This document shows, one piece after another, positions 39,827 through 49,318 of a stretch of DNA of 64,000 bases (position 1 is the stretch's first letter; every line of letters begins with the position of its first letter). The DNA is from Spirogloea muscicola (taxonomy: Eukaryota > Streptophyta > Zygnematophyceae > Spirogloeales > Spirogloeaceae), in assembly GCA_009602725.1 (NCBI GenBank), contig WELB01000008.1, positions 307,355 to 371,354 on the forward strand, in the 5' to 3' direction. The notes beneath the pieces are model-generated. The model was not told where the DNA came from, made no database searches, and was given only the letters and a program-made list of their open reading frames with translations. The position numbers were made by a program, and so were the translations under genes.

Positions 39827-42116
39827 ATGGGCCTGTCAGATGGCCAGACTGCGCACGTATCGACAGATGTCGATGACGGGCACGGCCAGCAGAAGTTTCC
39901 GCCGCAAGGCCTCAGCCAGCTGCTGTCACCCACCGAGCCCCCTGCCGACGCCCACCAGTCGCAGGACGATGCAAGTGCTTCCCTGGAGTCCCCCACTCTG
40001 ACATCAGTACTTGTTACTAGTGCGTTCCCCATTTCGTACCTCTGCATCTCTCGCTGTAATCTGCTGGTGTACTTCATTGACATGGGACAAAGTCTTTGCA
40101 GCACATGTCCATAGCGTATCATGAGCCAGAGAAGTCTATGTCTCTCCATTGCCTTGGAGGCCTTGCCAGAAAGTGATTGGCACTACTTGGACCAGGCAGG
40201 GTCTTTGCTGCAGCTTGTGTCGATGCTTTGGAAAACCTTCACGGGTCTTCCCCTGATTAAATTCGTCAACAGGGGACTAAATGTCCAACCTCTTCTGTCC
40301 ATGCAGGTGCACACTTAGACGAGGCAAGGACGCCAGGAGTCGTGGCAGAGTGCAGGATTTGTCAAGAGGAGGATCAGACAGGCAACCTTGAAACACCCTG
40401 TGCATGCCGAGGAAGTCTTCAGGTATGCTCCCAAGACTGGGAGGATTGATGCTTGTAGGCTCGTCCCTTACCCTTGTTATCCTTCAACAAAGGTACTGGT
40501 TAAGAGTCGGTCAAAAGGCGAAGTTAGGTCCACAGGTTATTTGCACTACTGGCAGAAATCTGCTGAGAGGTGACTTGCTGCAACACAGGCTGCTGATATC
40601 ATCTGGTCATAGCGTGCCCTTCCATGCAGCTAGGCAATACCTTTGATGACAACCATCAAGACTCTGTTGTGCTTACTGCATGTACAGTTTTGGCACCACA
40701 TGAGGGACTCTTTCTAATGACCAGCTTATCTTTCCTGGCAAGGCTAGAGAGTCCTGGTCTTTCTCCTAGAAGCAGGAATGTTGGCAGTCGAGTTGGAGAG
40801 CCCTTGTGCCTGTATCAATTCTCAATGGAGGGGCAGTTGTATGTCATTGACAATCGTCAGTGCACATGTGGTGTACCGCCTGAAGTGCCTCCTGTGCGTG
40901 CTTGCTTGCAGTATGCCCACCGCAAATGTGTTCAAAGGTGGTGTTTGGAGAAGGGTAACTTGATTTGTGAGATTTGCCACAAGGTATGATTGCTGTCTCG
41001 GTTGCCAATATGTGCAGCTGTTTCTCAAATGAGCTGTTTCAGAACGTCACAAGCAGGGATGTGAGTAGGCCCTGTCTATGCTTTTATAACTTGAAAAGTG
41101 TGCGTCAAAGTCAATCGGTTGATCCACAAGGAAGCAGGTTTTACATCTGTACTTCAACTAGCACATCTTATTGACATTGTATTGTGCATTTGGGATCTCT
41201 GCAGCCCTATCAGCCCGGCTACAGTGCTCCACCACCTTTGCTGCCCCAACACCCAGTAACAACCATCATTGACTTCAGGTAAGGTCATCTCACTGGCTTA
41301 TATGGTCTACACTTAGCGCATCAGCCGCTGCCAAGGACGCTGCCAAGGCTTGGGGTTGATCATGGAGTAAGTCGTACTTCTTGCTCACCTGCAGGGAGCA
41401 GTGGTTCCTTCCAGCAGGACACCCCCTCCGTGCAAACAGTAGGGCACACATAGATTCTGGCAATCATCAGCTCCTGGACCTTGATTATGACACCTATACA
41501 GCAGTTTATAATAATGGTACCCACTTCAGATCAGCAGCCTTGACGGTGAGGTTCTCAAATCCCGTGGATCGTCCTCGTCTATCACTTACTTTACGCTATA
41601 TTGTCCATACATGTGATACACCCAACATGTGATGCTACAACATATCCATATTAATACACCCACACGACCTGGAGAACTGGAGCTGAGCCGTTATTCAAAG
41701 CTGGAATTCTCTGCAGCTGCTGGCTCTCCTCCTTCTTCGGCATGCTCTTCAGATGATCCAAATGGATGACGACAGCGATGATGAGATTTTTACTGTGAGC
41801 TCATTACCCAGCTTCAAACTTGGCAAAGACGCCCTTGTAAGGATATATTAACAGGTTCCACATGCTAAAACCACTTTAGGTAGCCCCTACGACACATTTT
41901 GACCTACATAGGAAGGTCTGTCCTAGTATCAAGCTAATGTGCTTGAGTTTGTCCTGGCAGGTGCTGCTGTTTCGAGCTGTTGCCTTCTTAGTCCCCTTCT
42001 ACATTATCATTCGAGCCTTCAATATCTTCCGCAGGCGCCGCCAGCAGCAGGCAAGCACCCTCTCTGCAGCATCTGGGTCCACGCCCACCACACGACTCTT
42101 GCCGCAGCTTACTTGA
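39827..42116 (+). CDS. RING-CH (MARCH-type) E3 ubiquitin ligase, plant DUF3675 family
   Basis: Membrane-associated ubiquitin ligase. Seven exons in agreeing phase: 39827-40019, 40307-40422, 40912-40983, 41205-41278, 41395-41545, 41717-41794, 41961-42116; 279 aa. The RING-CH finger is complete in exons 2-3: CRIC, then CAC, then H-x2-C in AHRKCVQ, then CEIC (C4HC3 order). It is followed by PYQPGYSAPPPLLPQ, the plant signature usually written YKPGYTAPPP. Exon 6 begins with a hydrophobic stretch LLALLLLRHALQ and exon 7 with VLLFRAVAFLVPFYIII, giving two membrane segments, then an Arg-rich cytosolic end. The substrate cannot be inferred. A GC donor within exon 7 (CAG|GCAAGC) is possible but not needed. 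Confidence 0.9.
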
Positions 42117-43266
42117 ACTAGAGTCAGCTCTCCTGCGAGCAAGATGAGGGCTCTGGTACGTAAGCTGTTATACTGGGGAGTGATAGCAGTTGCTATGCTG
42201 ATAGCAGTTTGACTGGAAACTGCAGGAGTCAGCTTTGGCAGGAGCTGAGATTGTGCTCTTGCAAGGCACTGTACATGACGAACATTTGCCACCTACAAAT
42301 GCCTGATTTAACTATTGTTTTCTTAAGTACAGTGCATAATCAGGACCTCATCAATGAGGTCTTTTATGTTCACACTCTTTCTGTCGATCTATGAATATAG
42401 GTCACAGCAACATAGCAGCCACTAGCCTGTGAGCTCAGCCTGTGAGAAGGCATATTCGTATCTCATGTACTTGACTTGCAAGCTGGGAGCTGTCAGGAAC
42501 CTGGTAATTGCTCTCGGCCCGTGTTGTCCATCACACCATCTCTTCATCGTGTTGCTCCACCTTTTCCAGCGGGTCACTCATTTGGAGAAGGACGCTGTGT
42601 GAACAAGGGTTCAGTTCTAGCTCTATCAGCAATCTTGGCTTGCAATCTGTTGATGGTGGATGCGGTCTTTTTGGCAGCAATTTCGTGGGTTGCGTTGAAG
42701 TCTGGGTTTTGGTCGTGGGTATTGTTGGGGATTAGACTTCCTGCAGTTGGTTTGTGAAGGGCCTGGGAGGTACAGTGCAAATACCGCTCAGACTAGATTG
42801 ATGTATTGTCAGCTTATTATTCCCCGGTCATTGTCAAAAATTATTCCCCGGAAATTGACAGAATCAATCTTGATCCTAGGCACTTTTTTGCGAGGACACA
42901 CTGAAGCCCTTTGATGGAGTGTAATGCAGAACTGTTGCTCCGAGGTGCTGTCAAGTTTCAAGTGACTTGGCAGCCTGAAGTCTGGCTTCACACCCAGATG
43001 AAGTGGCTATGCATGTCCACCTGTCATTGCTGACCACGATAATGATCATGCACGGAGCCACCCACAGAACGGCAGCCTCGGAAGGGTAGTGCTAATGGAG
43101 CCCATGGCCACTCGCCATCGAGCAGCGCAGCTGCTGAAAAGAAAATTGCATTTACCACAAATGAGGCCGAGGTGTCGGGACACAGAGCGAAGGCCGCGAG
43201 CGATGCTATCAGAGAAAAAACGTTGGTGCGAGCTCCTCGAGAGCGGTCTTGGTGGCCATGCAGCGC
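42117..43266. other. Intergenic region
   Basis: No gene was supported. Near 42815-42860 a short direct repeat (ATTATTCCCCGG followed by T/A-rich ATTGNCA) occurs twice, 23 bp apart. Confidence 0.5.
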
Positions 43267-43749
43267 TCAGTCGCCACGGTGCGCCGCCTGCAAGCCCGCA
43301 ATGTCACTCTTGGACATGGTCATCATGGCCTGCATCACGCGCTGCGCCTTGGCCGGGTCCGGGTCGCTCATCAGCTGCTTCAGCTGCACCGGCACGATCT
43401 GCCACGAGACGCCGAACTTGTCCTTGAGCCAGGCCCAGCGCCCGGGCTTGCCGCCGTCGGCCGTCAGCTTGGCCCACAGCCCGTCGACCTCCTCCTGCGT
43501 CTCGCAGCTGACGGCCAGCGAGATGGCCTCGGTGAAGTGGTACTCGGGCCCGCCGTTGAGCGCCGCGAAGCGCAGGCCCTCCAGCTCGAAGCTGACGGTG
43601 AGGGCGGTGCCGGCGGGGTAGCGCGAGCCCGCGCCGTAGCGCGACACCTCCAGCACGCGGCCGCCCGGGAACACGCCGGTGTAGAATTGCGCCGCCTCCT
43701 CGGCGGCGCCGTCGAACCACAGGAACGGCGTGATCCTCTGCGCCTGCAT
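43267..43749 (-). CDS. PhnB-like VOC superfamily protein
   Basis: A single exon of 160 aa starting MQAQRITPFLWFDGAAEEA. It has the layout of the PhnB/'3-demethylubiquinone-9 3-methyltransferase' VOC group: RITPFLWFDG, FYTGVFPGG, FELEGLRFAALNGGPEYHF, SCETQEEVDGLWAKL, WAWLKDKFGVSWQIVP and a C-terminal SDPDPAKAQRVMQAM. Members are mostly bacterial with metal-binding or resistance-like folds; biochemical role is generally unknown, and the methyltransferase name is historical. The gene lacks introns and a targeting peptide. A plus-strand LINE end lies about 160 bp upstream of the start codon. Horizontal acquisition from bacteria is plausible but not shown by the sequence alone. Confidence 0.9.
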   Translation of the reverse strand: MQAQRITPFLWFDGAAEEAAQFYTGVFPGGRVLEVSRYGAGSRYPAGTALTVSFELEGLRFAALNGGPEYHFTEAISLAVSCETQEEVDGLWAKLTADGGKPGRWAWLKDKFGVSWQIVPVQLKQLMSDPDPAKAQRVMQAMMTMSKSDIAGLQAAHRGD

Positions 43750-43904
43750 TGCGACGGCAGGGGCTTGACAATGGGGAATGGCTGCGAGTTGTGGTGGGCG
43801 AGGTTGGACGTGGGCGAGAGTGGGCGTGGGCGGGCGTCGGGCGGGCGCACCTGGCTGGGTTGCGCAGGCGTAATGGCGACGCTTTGCAACCCCCCGGTTA
43901 CTCC

Positions 43905-44055
43905 GACCAATATCTGTTGACGAGAGGTTATGGAGAGTACATTCGCAGAAGTGAAGGGGAGAGATTGTGTGCAGTTGGCCTTACACTCCTTTGGGCTGGC
44001 CTCTCACAGCCGTTGCCTTACATTGAACGAGCAGATTTCCCCTTCCCTGTTGAAT
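43905..44055 (+). mobile_element. LINE 3' end next to the VOC gene
   Basis: The plus strand reads DQYLLTRGY like the shared LINE ORF terminus, then carries the hairpin GGGCTGGCCTCTCACAGCC at 43996-44014. 5'-truncated to about 20 codons. Confidence 0.55.
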
Positions 44056-44354
44056 GATGCATTTCCCTGCCTATTAGCCCTTCATACTGTCTGACCGTCG
44101 GGAGGGGGCACTTGTCGATCCTGGAGTCTTCTTGCCCGGGCCACCTTGGCTGCCACGTAGCGCTATGGGTGCAGTTGTGTCAGCAGTGCACGTGCAGGCT
44201 AAAAGCCAGATTGGTGAACAGCGGCCATGGCAGGCCTACTGTATGCAGCGAAATATCCTCGAAGGCTGAACGGCGTGCCAGAGGCTGGGCAGAGCTTCAC
44301 TGAGGAGTGAGGGGAGATGGAGCGATGAGTGGGCAGAGAGGCAGGCCACCTAGC

Positions 44355-44440
44355 AACACACAAAGCCGGCGCGCAGACAGCGCTGCCTAGCCGCAGACAG
44401 CCGGCGCGCACACAGCCCTGCCTAGCTGCACACAGAGCCG
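44355..44440. repeat. Short tandem repeat, unit about 36 bp
   Basis: Two units of the form GCCGGCGCGCAnACAGCnCTGCCTAGC followed by a third partial unit. Copies differ at a few positions. Confidence 0.65.
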
Positions 44441-44612
44441 CTGCGAGATTGCTGGGCCGATGATGCAATGGGCCGGGGGCTCCCTTATCAAGCGAGACTC
44501 TCTTCGGCCCGGCAGGACAAGCGGGAAACTACTCCGTGGCTGCTACTGCCAGGAGCTGGTTAGTGAACTCCAGTCAGCCAAGGCTTTCCCTTTTTAGCGA
44601 TTTCTCGCTTAA

Positions 44613-45292
44613 GGGCCAATGCACACTCGGTCGGTCGGTCGCGCCGAGGGGTACGTGTCATCAAGGAGGAAGAACGCGCCGTTGCACATCTGGCGCTGAC
44701 TAGGAAGCCGTTAACCTACCGTTTACGAAGAAACGGCGCCATACCTACCGAGGGTGTTCAAGTTCCAGGCCCGAGGAGGGCCGAAGATTTCGACCAACCC
44801 CCCCCCACCCCACAGCAATTGCAGGCGGCCCGGCCTCCGTGGCGGCGACCGCCCCCTTGACCCGGAGGTCAGCACGTGCATGACCGGCCGACCACGTTCT
44901 AAGTGGCCCTAAGGACAACAGGGGGGCGGACGGAACTGGGCCCTCCTGTCCATTCTTTTTTGGCTGGCTTCTGCCAGCCCCTCTCTTCTATGGGCGAGCT
45001 CATTCCTCGGAAGGAGGGCCCACTTCTGTCCGCCCTCGTGGCAAACGGCGCCGTTTCTCCCGCAACGGGATAACTGCGTCCTAGTCAGCACACATGTTGC
45101 AAACGGCGCCCTTTAAGTTACTCCCTCCTTAACGGGGGCAACAGGCGTCCTAGTCAGCGCCTGTTGCCCCCGATGTGGCGCCTTCATGGCGCGCGTCCGC
45201 GTCCGGGCGCGCAAGGTTGTGAAGCCGGGCGACATAGACCGCGCAACACGTACCCCTCCCGTGCGTCCGTCCGTGCCAGTGTGAATTGGCTC
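44613..45292. mobile_element. Non-autonomous foldback DNA transposon, PIF/Harbinger-like
   Basis: The left end GGGCCAATGCACACT and right end (reverse complement) GAGCCAATTCACACT form imperfect terminal inverted repeats; homology runs inward with GAGGGGTACGTGT on both sides and extends for over 100 bp. The element is bounded by TAA on both sides (44610-44612 and 45293-45295), the TWA target duplication typical of PIF/Harbinger. Inside are subterminal CTGACTAGGA words and a perfect 15-bp palindrome (45133-45147 with 45158-45172, 10-nt loop). A LINE B tail lies within at 44925-45010. No transposase is encoded, so it is a MITE-like derivative. Confidence 0.72.
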
Positions 45293-45295
45293 TAA

Positions 45296-46144
45296 GTAGG
45301 TGTTACAAAGTGATTATTTTACATGGCACTCGCTTAGTATGTGCTTCAGCCCTTAAGAACCTTGTTGACTTTTTCCGGGCACCACCAACTCTGCCACCTT
45401 GTTCACCAGCTCTGCCACCTTGGCGGCCGTGTTGGTCTTGAAGCTCGCCTTGTTTCGTCTCCATTGCCACTTGCACTCTAACCGCTCTGCCCCCCCCCTC
45501 TACATTATGTACCTTCCCTGTGCATACACATGTACGTGTGTGATGGGGCACACCACAGCTCTTCAGTTGTGAGTGGCAGCTACTCGTTCTCAGCAGAGCT
45601 TGCTTCTGTGATCTTGCAGCAGCCATCCACAGCTGTGGGTGAGCGATGCTCGGGCAGGGAATCAGCACAGCACGGGCAGCCCAGCGAGCCAGACGACATT
45701 CTATGACAGGCTCGCTTGCAACTGGGAGGAGGGCGGCAGCATGGCCAGGGGGGAAGTTCAAGGAGGACTTGATGAGGAGCAGGATGATGAGGATGAAGAG
45801 GGAGACTTCGAAAGCAGCGCGAAAGTGAAGGTGACGCAGCATGACGGCGGCAGCTGTGGCAATGGAGGTACCGGCGGTTGAAGCCGCGCCAGGAGGAGGA
45901 AAGAGAGAAGGCGCGCGGGGCGCATGAATTGAAAGGGAGGCCAATTCAAGCCAATACATTGTTCAGGCAGAGTCGAGTGCAGACTAAACAATGCTACATA
46001 ATACGGAGACCTAATCTAAGGTACCTAAGATGACATTAGTACCCACGGGTGAGCACAAACAAATCTGACAAGCTAACTTGGGGAGCTGGAGCAAAGAGCT
46101 GGAGGAAAGAGGTTGGTGGGCCCACCGGCTTGCCAGGGGCGGCC
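45296..46144. other. Repeat-derived flank of the bHLH gene
   Basis: No gene was supported in 45296-45880. Bases 45880-46085 are an antisense LINE C end: the tail word CCAATACATTGTTCAGGCAG and then the ORF end ([10 protein letters not shown]-like). The LINE C ORF fragment stops about 60 bp before the bHLH start codon. Confidence 0.55.
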
Positions 46145-46654
46145 ATGGAGCCACCAGCAAAAAGAAGATTTATTGCCTCCATGGCAGCAGCGGCAGGCAG
46201 TATGCAGTGGGGCGCCTTGGCCGTCAGCGTAAAGAGTGATCACAGCAGGCAAGCTCCCATTACTACCGTAGCAAGTCTTGAAGCCGAGGAGTGGCATGCC
46301 AATAGCCCCGGATGTTTGATGGCGGCAAGTACTGACCGGCAGAAGCGGGGCATGGCCACTGACCCGCAGTCTGTTGCAGCGCGCAAACGGCCGGAGCGCA
46401 TCAGCAAGCGCATCCAAACACTACAGCAGCTCGTGCCGTTAGGCAGCAAGATGGACACGGCGGCAATGCTTGACGAGGCGATTGATGATCACATCAAGTT
46501 TCTGCAAGCCTGCCTGCCTCGAGTGGAGGCCGCGGCCAAGGCCGCCAGCTGCCACAGCTGCGCACAGGGGTTGGCGCGCACTTTCCCCAAGAGTCGGTCA
46601 GCAGTGGGCAATGGAGCTGGAAACGGTAGTGGTGCAGAGAAAGGATTTGCTTAG
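46145..46654 (+). CDS. bHLH transcription factor, plant subfamily VIII-like
   Basis: A single-exon frame of 169 aa with a bHLH domain at residues about 71-122: [20 protein letters not shown], then [20 protein letters not shown] and [11 protein letters not shown]. The DPQSVAAR lead-in and '[11 protein letters not shown]' are typical of the land-plant HEC/RSL group (subfamily VIII). Two oddities: the usual Arg-Arg-Glu-Arg of the basic region reads Arg-Pro-Glu-Arg, and helix 2 carries one extra residue near DDH. Either the domain is divergent or the copy is decaying. The start at 46145 is the first ATG after the antisense LINE end; the frame stays open further upstream into that LINE. LINE sequence follows at about 46735. 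Confidence 0.72.
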   Translation: MEPPAKRRFIASMAAAAGSMQWGALAVSVKSDHSRQAPITTVASLEAEEWHANSPGCLMAASTDRQKRGMATDPQSVAARKRPERISKRIQTLQQLVPLGSKMDTAAMLDEAIDDHIKFLQACLPRVEAAAKAASCHSCAQGLARTFPKSRSAVGNGAGNGSGAEKGFA

Positions 46655-46734
46655 GCGAGGGGGGGAGCGGACAGCGAGTCCGCCGTGGATGAGAACGCAG
46701 AGGTAGCAGAGACATGGCGCTGGTGGAGAAGGCG

Positions 46735-46915
46735 GCCTTTCACAAGACGGTGGAGCTCATTCCTCAGCTCGGCCTTCACGGGCTTGCCCGGCTCCTGTCG
46801 GACTCATACCACGGGACGGTGGCGTGGTTGATTGCGCTTCCCCTTCCCGCGGCACTCACCATGCCCGACGCAGTCTTCCGCACGGCCGTTCACCGGCTCC
46901 TGGAGAAAGGATGAA
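46735..46915 (+). mobile_element. LINE fragment upstream of the endonuclease domain
   Basis: The plus-strand frame reads GLARLLSDSYHGTVAWLIAL and MPDAVFRTAVHRLLE, matching RARLLSASSPGAAAWLSAL and MPDDAFRTAVHRLLG of the LINE A copy at 58.0 kb. It breaks off where that copy continues into the zinc finger. Confidence 0.65.
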
Positions 46916-46919
46916 CCTG

Positions 46920-47410
46920 AAAGTGCTGATTACAGCAGACAGGAGCAGCCCAGAGCAGGCAGTCTTTCAGGTCATGGGCCCACCGGGCGGCTCGCTTCCT
47001 GTTCTCAGTCCCAAACTATCTCGTAACACGAAGTGGCTAGCCAAGAAGTTCAAGATGACAAAGTTACTCCAATTTCAGAATGTTTGGACTGCTGTGAAGC
47101 CCACAGCACATTGAGGGCTATGTTGGCCCTTCTCTCGAGAGAACACTACTGGCTCAGCGATTCTTGTGGTGGATCTGTCTGATGAGGAACTGATTGGAGT
47201 CGTTGACAACTCTCTGGCAAGCTGGATCTGGCGGGAACATCTGAAGAGCAAGTTTGAAGATAGAGGAAATGATAGGGCGTACTATCTCAGCATGAGATTG
47301 CGCGAATGCAGAAAGGAGGAGGATTAGCCTATACAAGAATTTATGAACAGAGATGGAATCAATGCTTACCCTTATCGAAGAGACGAGCCAGCACATGACC
47401 TACAGTCAGA
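46920..47410 (+). mobile_element. Ty1/copia gag fossil, copy 1
   Basis: Plus-strand remnants of a copia-type gag (UBN2 family), including a segment repeated in opposite orientation by copy 2. Broken in several places and old. Confidence 0.55.
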
Positions 47411-47835
47411 TCATCCTTTGTTGACCAATTGAAGAGAGTCTTGAAGGGCATCATACTCCTGTGGAAGTCCCATCAGAAAGGAGAGGCCCTGATGTCGTGC
47501 TGGGGCCTCCTCACCAATGTCCTGCAGCTGAAGAGCCAATGATTCCACTCTGTTCACAAATTCGTATATTGGCTCATCCTCCTCCTTTCTGCATTCGCGC
47601 AATCTCATGCTGAAATAGTACGCCCTTCCTGTCACGAATTGGTTTGGGACTGAGCACAGGAAGCGAGCCGCCCGGTGGGAACATGACCTAAAAAGTTTTC
47701 CTGCTCTGGGCGCTCCTGTGCCTGCGTTTGGAGCAGGAAATCTTTTGGTCAATTCTGTCCATCGCTTCTCTAGATGTGCTTGCCTTGTACTTGGCCATTT
47801 GGCCTACATTTCTTTCTAATACACGTGATTCCCCT
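47411..47835 (-). mobile_element. Ty1/copia gag fossil, copy 2
   Basis: Minus-strand copia-type gag fragment, recognisable by LMGLPQEYDALQDSL and EFVNRVESLALQLQ. It faces copy 1 tail to tail. Broken, no long terminal repeats recognised, no polymerase part seen. Confidence 0.6.
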
Positions 47836-47837
47836 TT

Positions 47838-48700
47838 TCCTGCTCCTGGGCAGCCTGGATGCGGAGCCAATGAATGAGAAGCTTGTCGATGCGACTGGAT
47901 GTCCCAGTTGGTTTGCTCGCAGGGAATAAGAAAAAGCTCGCCCATAGAGAAAGAAAGCGCGGCCAGATTGACTGGTGGCTGGGAAAGGCCAGCCCAAAAG
48001 AATGGACAAGGTCTGAGGGAGCTTGAGTGCGAACGACTAGGACTAAGACATCAGCCAGGGAACGCTCAGTAACCTCTAGACAGGAGATGCAGTTCCGAGT
48101 AGCTAGCTGGTGGAAAGACGTAGCCCAGACGGAAGCCGGAGGCCGCCGCCAAAGCTCGGCCTGCGCGCAAGTGAACCGCGAAGGCGAGGGACCGCTGCAT
48201 CGAGACGGCCAAACGCATACGGAACACCTGAGCGAGGGACCCGGCTACGCTGAAGCCGGGCTGCTCGCCCTGCTGCCCGAGGCGGCGGGCCGCTGCACGC
48301 CGCGCCGGGCGGTGGAGCAAGTCAAGCCATTTGGAGCCAAAGGCTCCGTGCACGTCCACTGCCAGTGGAATGAACTCGTCGCCCACCGGGTGGTCCGAGT
48401 ACTTCCGTTCCTTCTCGCCCGCCGCTTGGCCGACTGCGTAGCCCGCCTCCCATAGAAGAGAGGGGCTGGCAGAAGCCAGCCAGAAAAGAATGGACAAAAG
48501 CCAAAGAGCTACAGGAGAATCACTCAGGGAATGGCAGCAACGTGGTGAAGCGTTGACGACAGATGCCCTCATGCTAACACCACCTGGTGTTAGCATAGTG
48601 GCCTTCTCAGCCGCTGTGTCACTGTTGGTCACCATGCGAAGCTGCCGCAACGTGGTGAAGGCTTGCTACAAGCTATCTTATACACACAAAAAGCTTCAGG
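47838..48700 (+). repeat. Dispersed repeat X, copy 2, split by a LINE
   Basis: The block at 47838-47930 (LGSLDAEPMNEKLVDATG, then CPSWFARR) and the block at 48555-48700 (NVVKACYKLSYTHKK) match copy 1 at 12.3-12.65 kb. A minus-strand LINE A copy lies between them. A perfect 12-bp inverted repeat with 2-nt spacer, ATGCTAACACCA/TGGTGTTAGCAT, lies at 48571-48596; copy 1 keeps only one arm (near 12452). Confidence 0.5.
47935..48500 (-). mobile_element. LINE A 3' end (C-terminal domain plus tail)
   Basis: On the minus strand this is about 97% identical to 58500-59007: the ORF end (HPVGDEFIPLAVDVHGAFGS, GSLAQVFRMRLAVSMQRSL, SRGY) and the A tail with hairpin GGGCTGGCCTTTCCCAGCC. It is 5'-truncated inside the endonuclease domain and followed upstream by a B-type hairpin (48440-48500). 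The high identity suggests that both A copies are recent. Confidence 0.75.
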
Positions 48701-48818
48701 AGCACATCACCCATGTGGGCGGCGGGCACGCCGCGTCGTGCGCCGCCGATCCCTGCGCGCTTCGCGGCGGAGCCCGCGGGGCCGCGCTCCTCAGCGCTCG
48801 GCCGCCCCGCCGCCGCCG

Positions 48819-49009
48819 NNNNNNNNNNNNNNNNNNNNNNNNNNNNNNNNNNNNNNNNNNNNNNNNNNNNNNNNNNNNNNNNNNNNNNNNNNNNNNNNNN
48901 NNNNNNNNNNNNNNNNNNNNNNNNNNNNNNNNNNNNNNNNNNNNNNNNNNNNNNNNNNNNNNNNNNNNNNNNNNNNNNNNNNNNNNNNNNNNNNNNNNNN
49001 NNNNNNNNN
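48819..49009. other. Assembly gap (191 N) in a CCG repeat
   Basis: A run of undetermined bases with CCG triplets on both sides (48803-48818 and 49010-49031). The gap may have swallowed the 5' exon and promoter of the TMEM41-like gene. Confidence 0.95.
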
Positions 49010-49318
49010 CGCCGCCGCCGCCGCCGCCGCCACCGGCGGGCCGCTGGTTCGGGCCGCCGCCGGTCCGCCTCAGCCAGCTGCCGACCTCCGTCGCCACGAA
49101 GCTCGCAGCGGCCGTGCAGGGATCCCGCCACATTTGCCATCAGAACCGCTTTGCCACATATGCCATCAGAATCGAGTTCCATTATTCCGCTCAGAGCTGG
49201 GGATTCGGGAGCCAGGGCCCTGCCTGTGCCGCACCACCAATGGCCGTCGAGTCTATCCTCGCCCTCTGCATTGCTCCGCTGACGCTGCTGTGGACGTGGA
49301 ATGCTGCTTGTGCGCAGC

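Noticed and set aside
43267-43749. Naming the VOC protein a ubiquinone methyltransferase
   Set aside because: That family name is historical; no methyltransferase motif is present.
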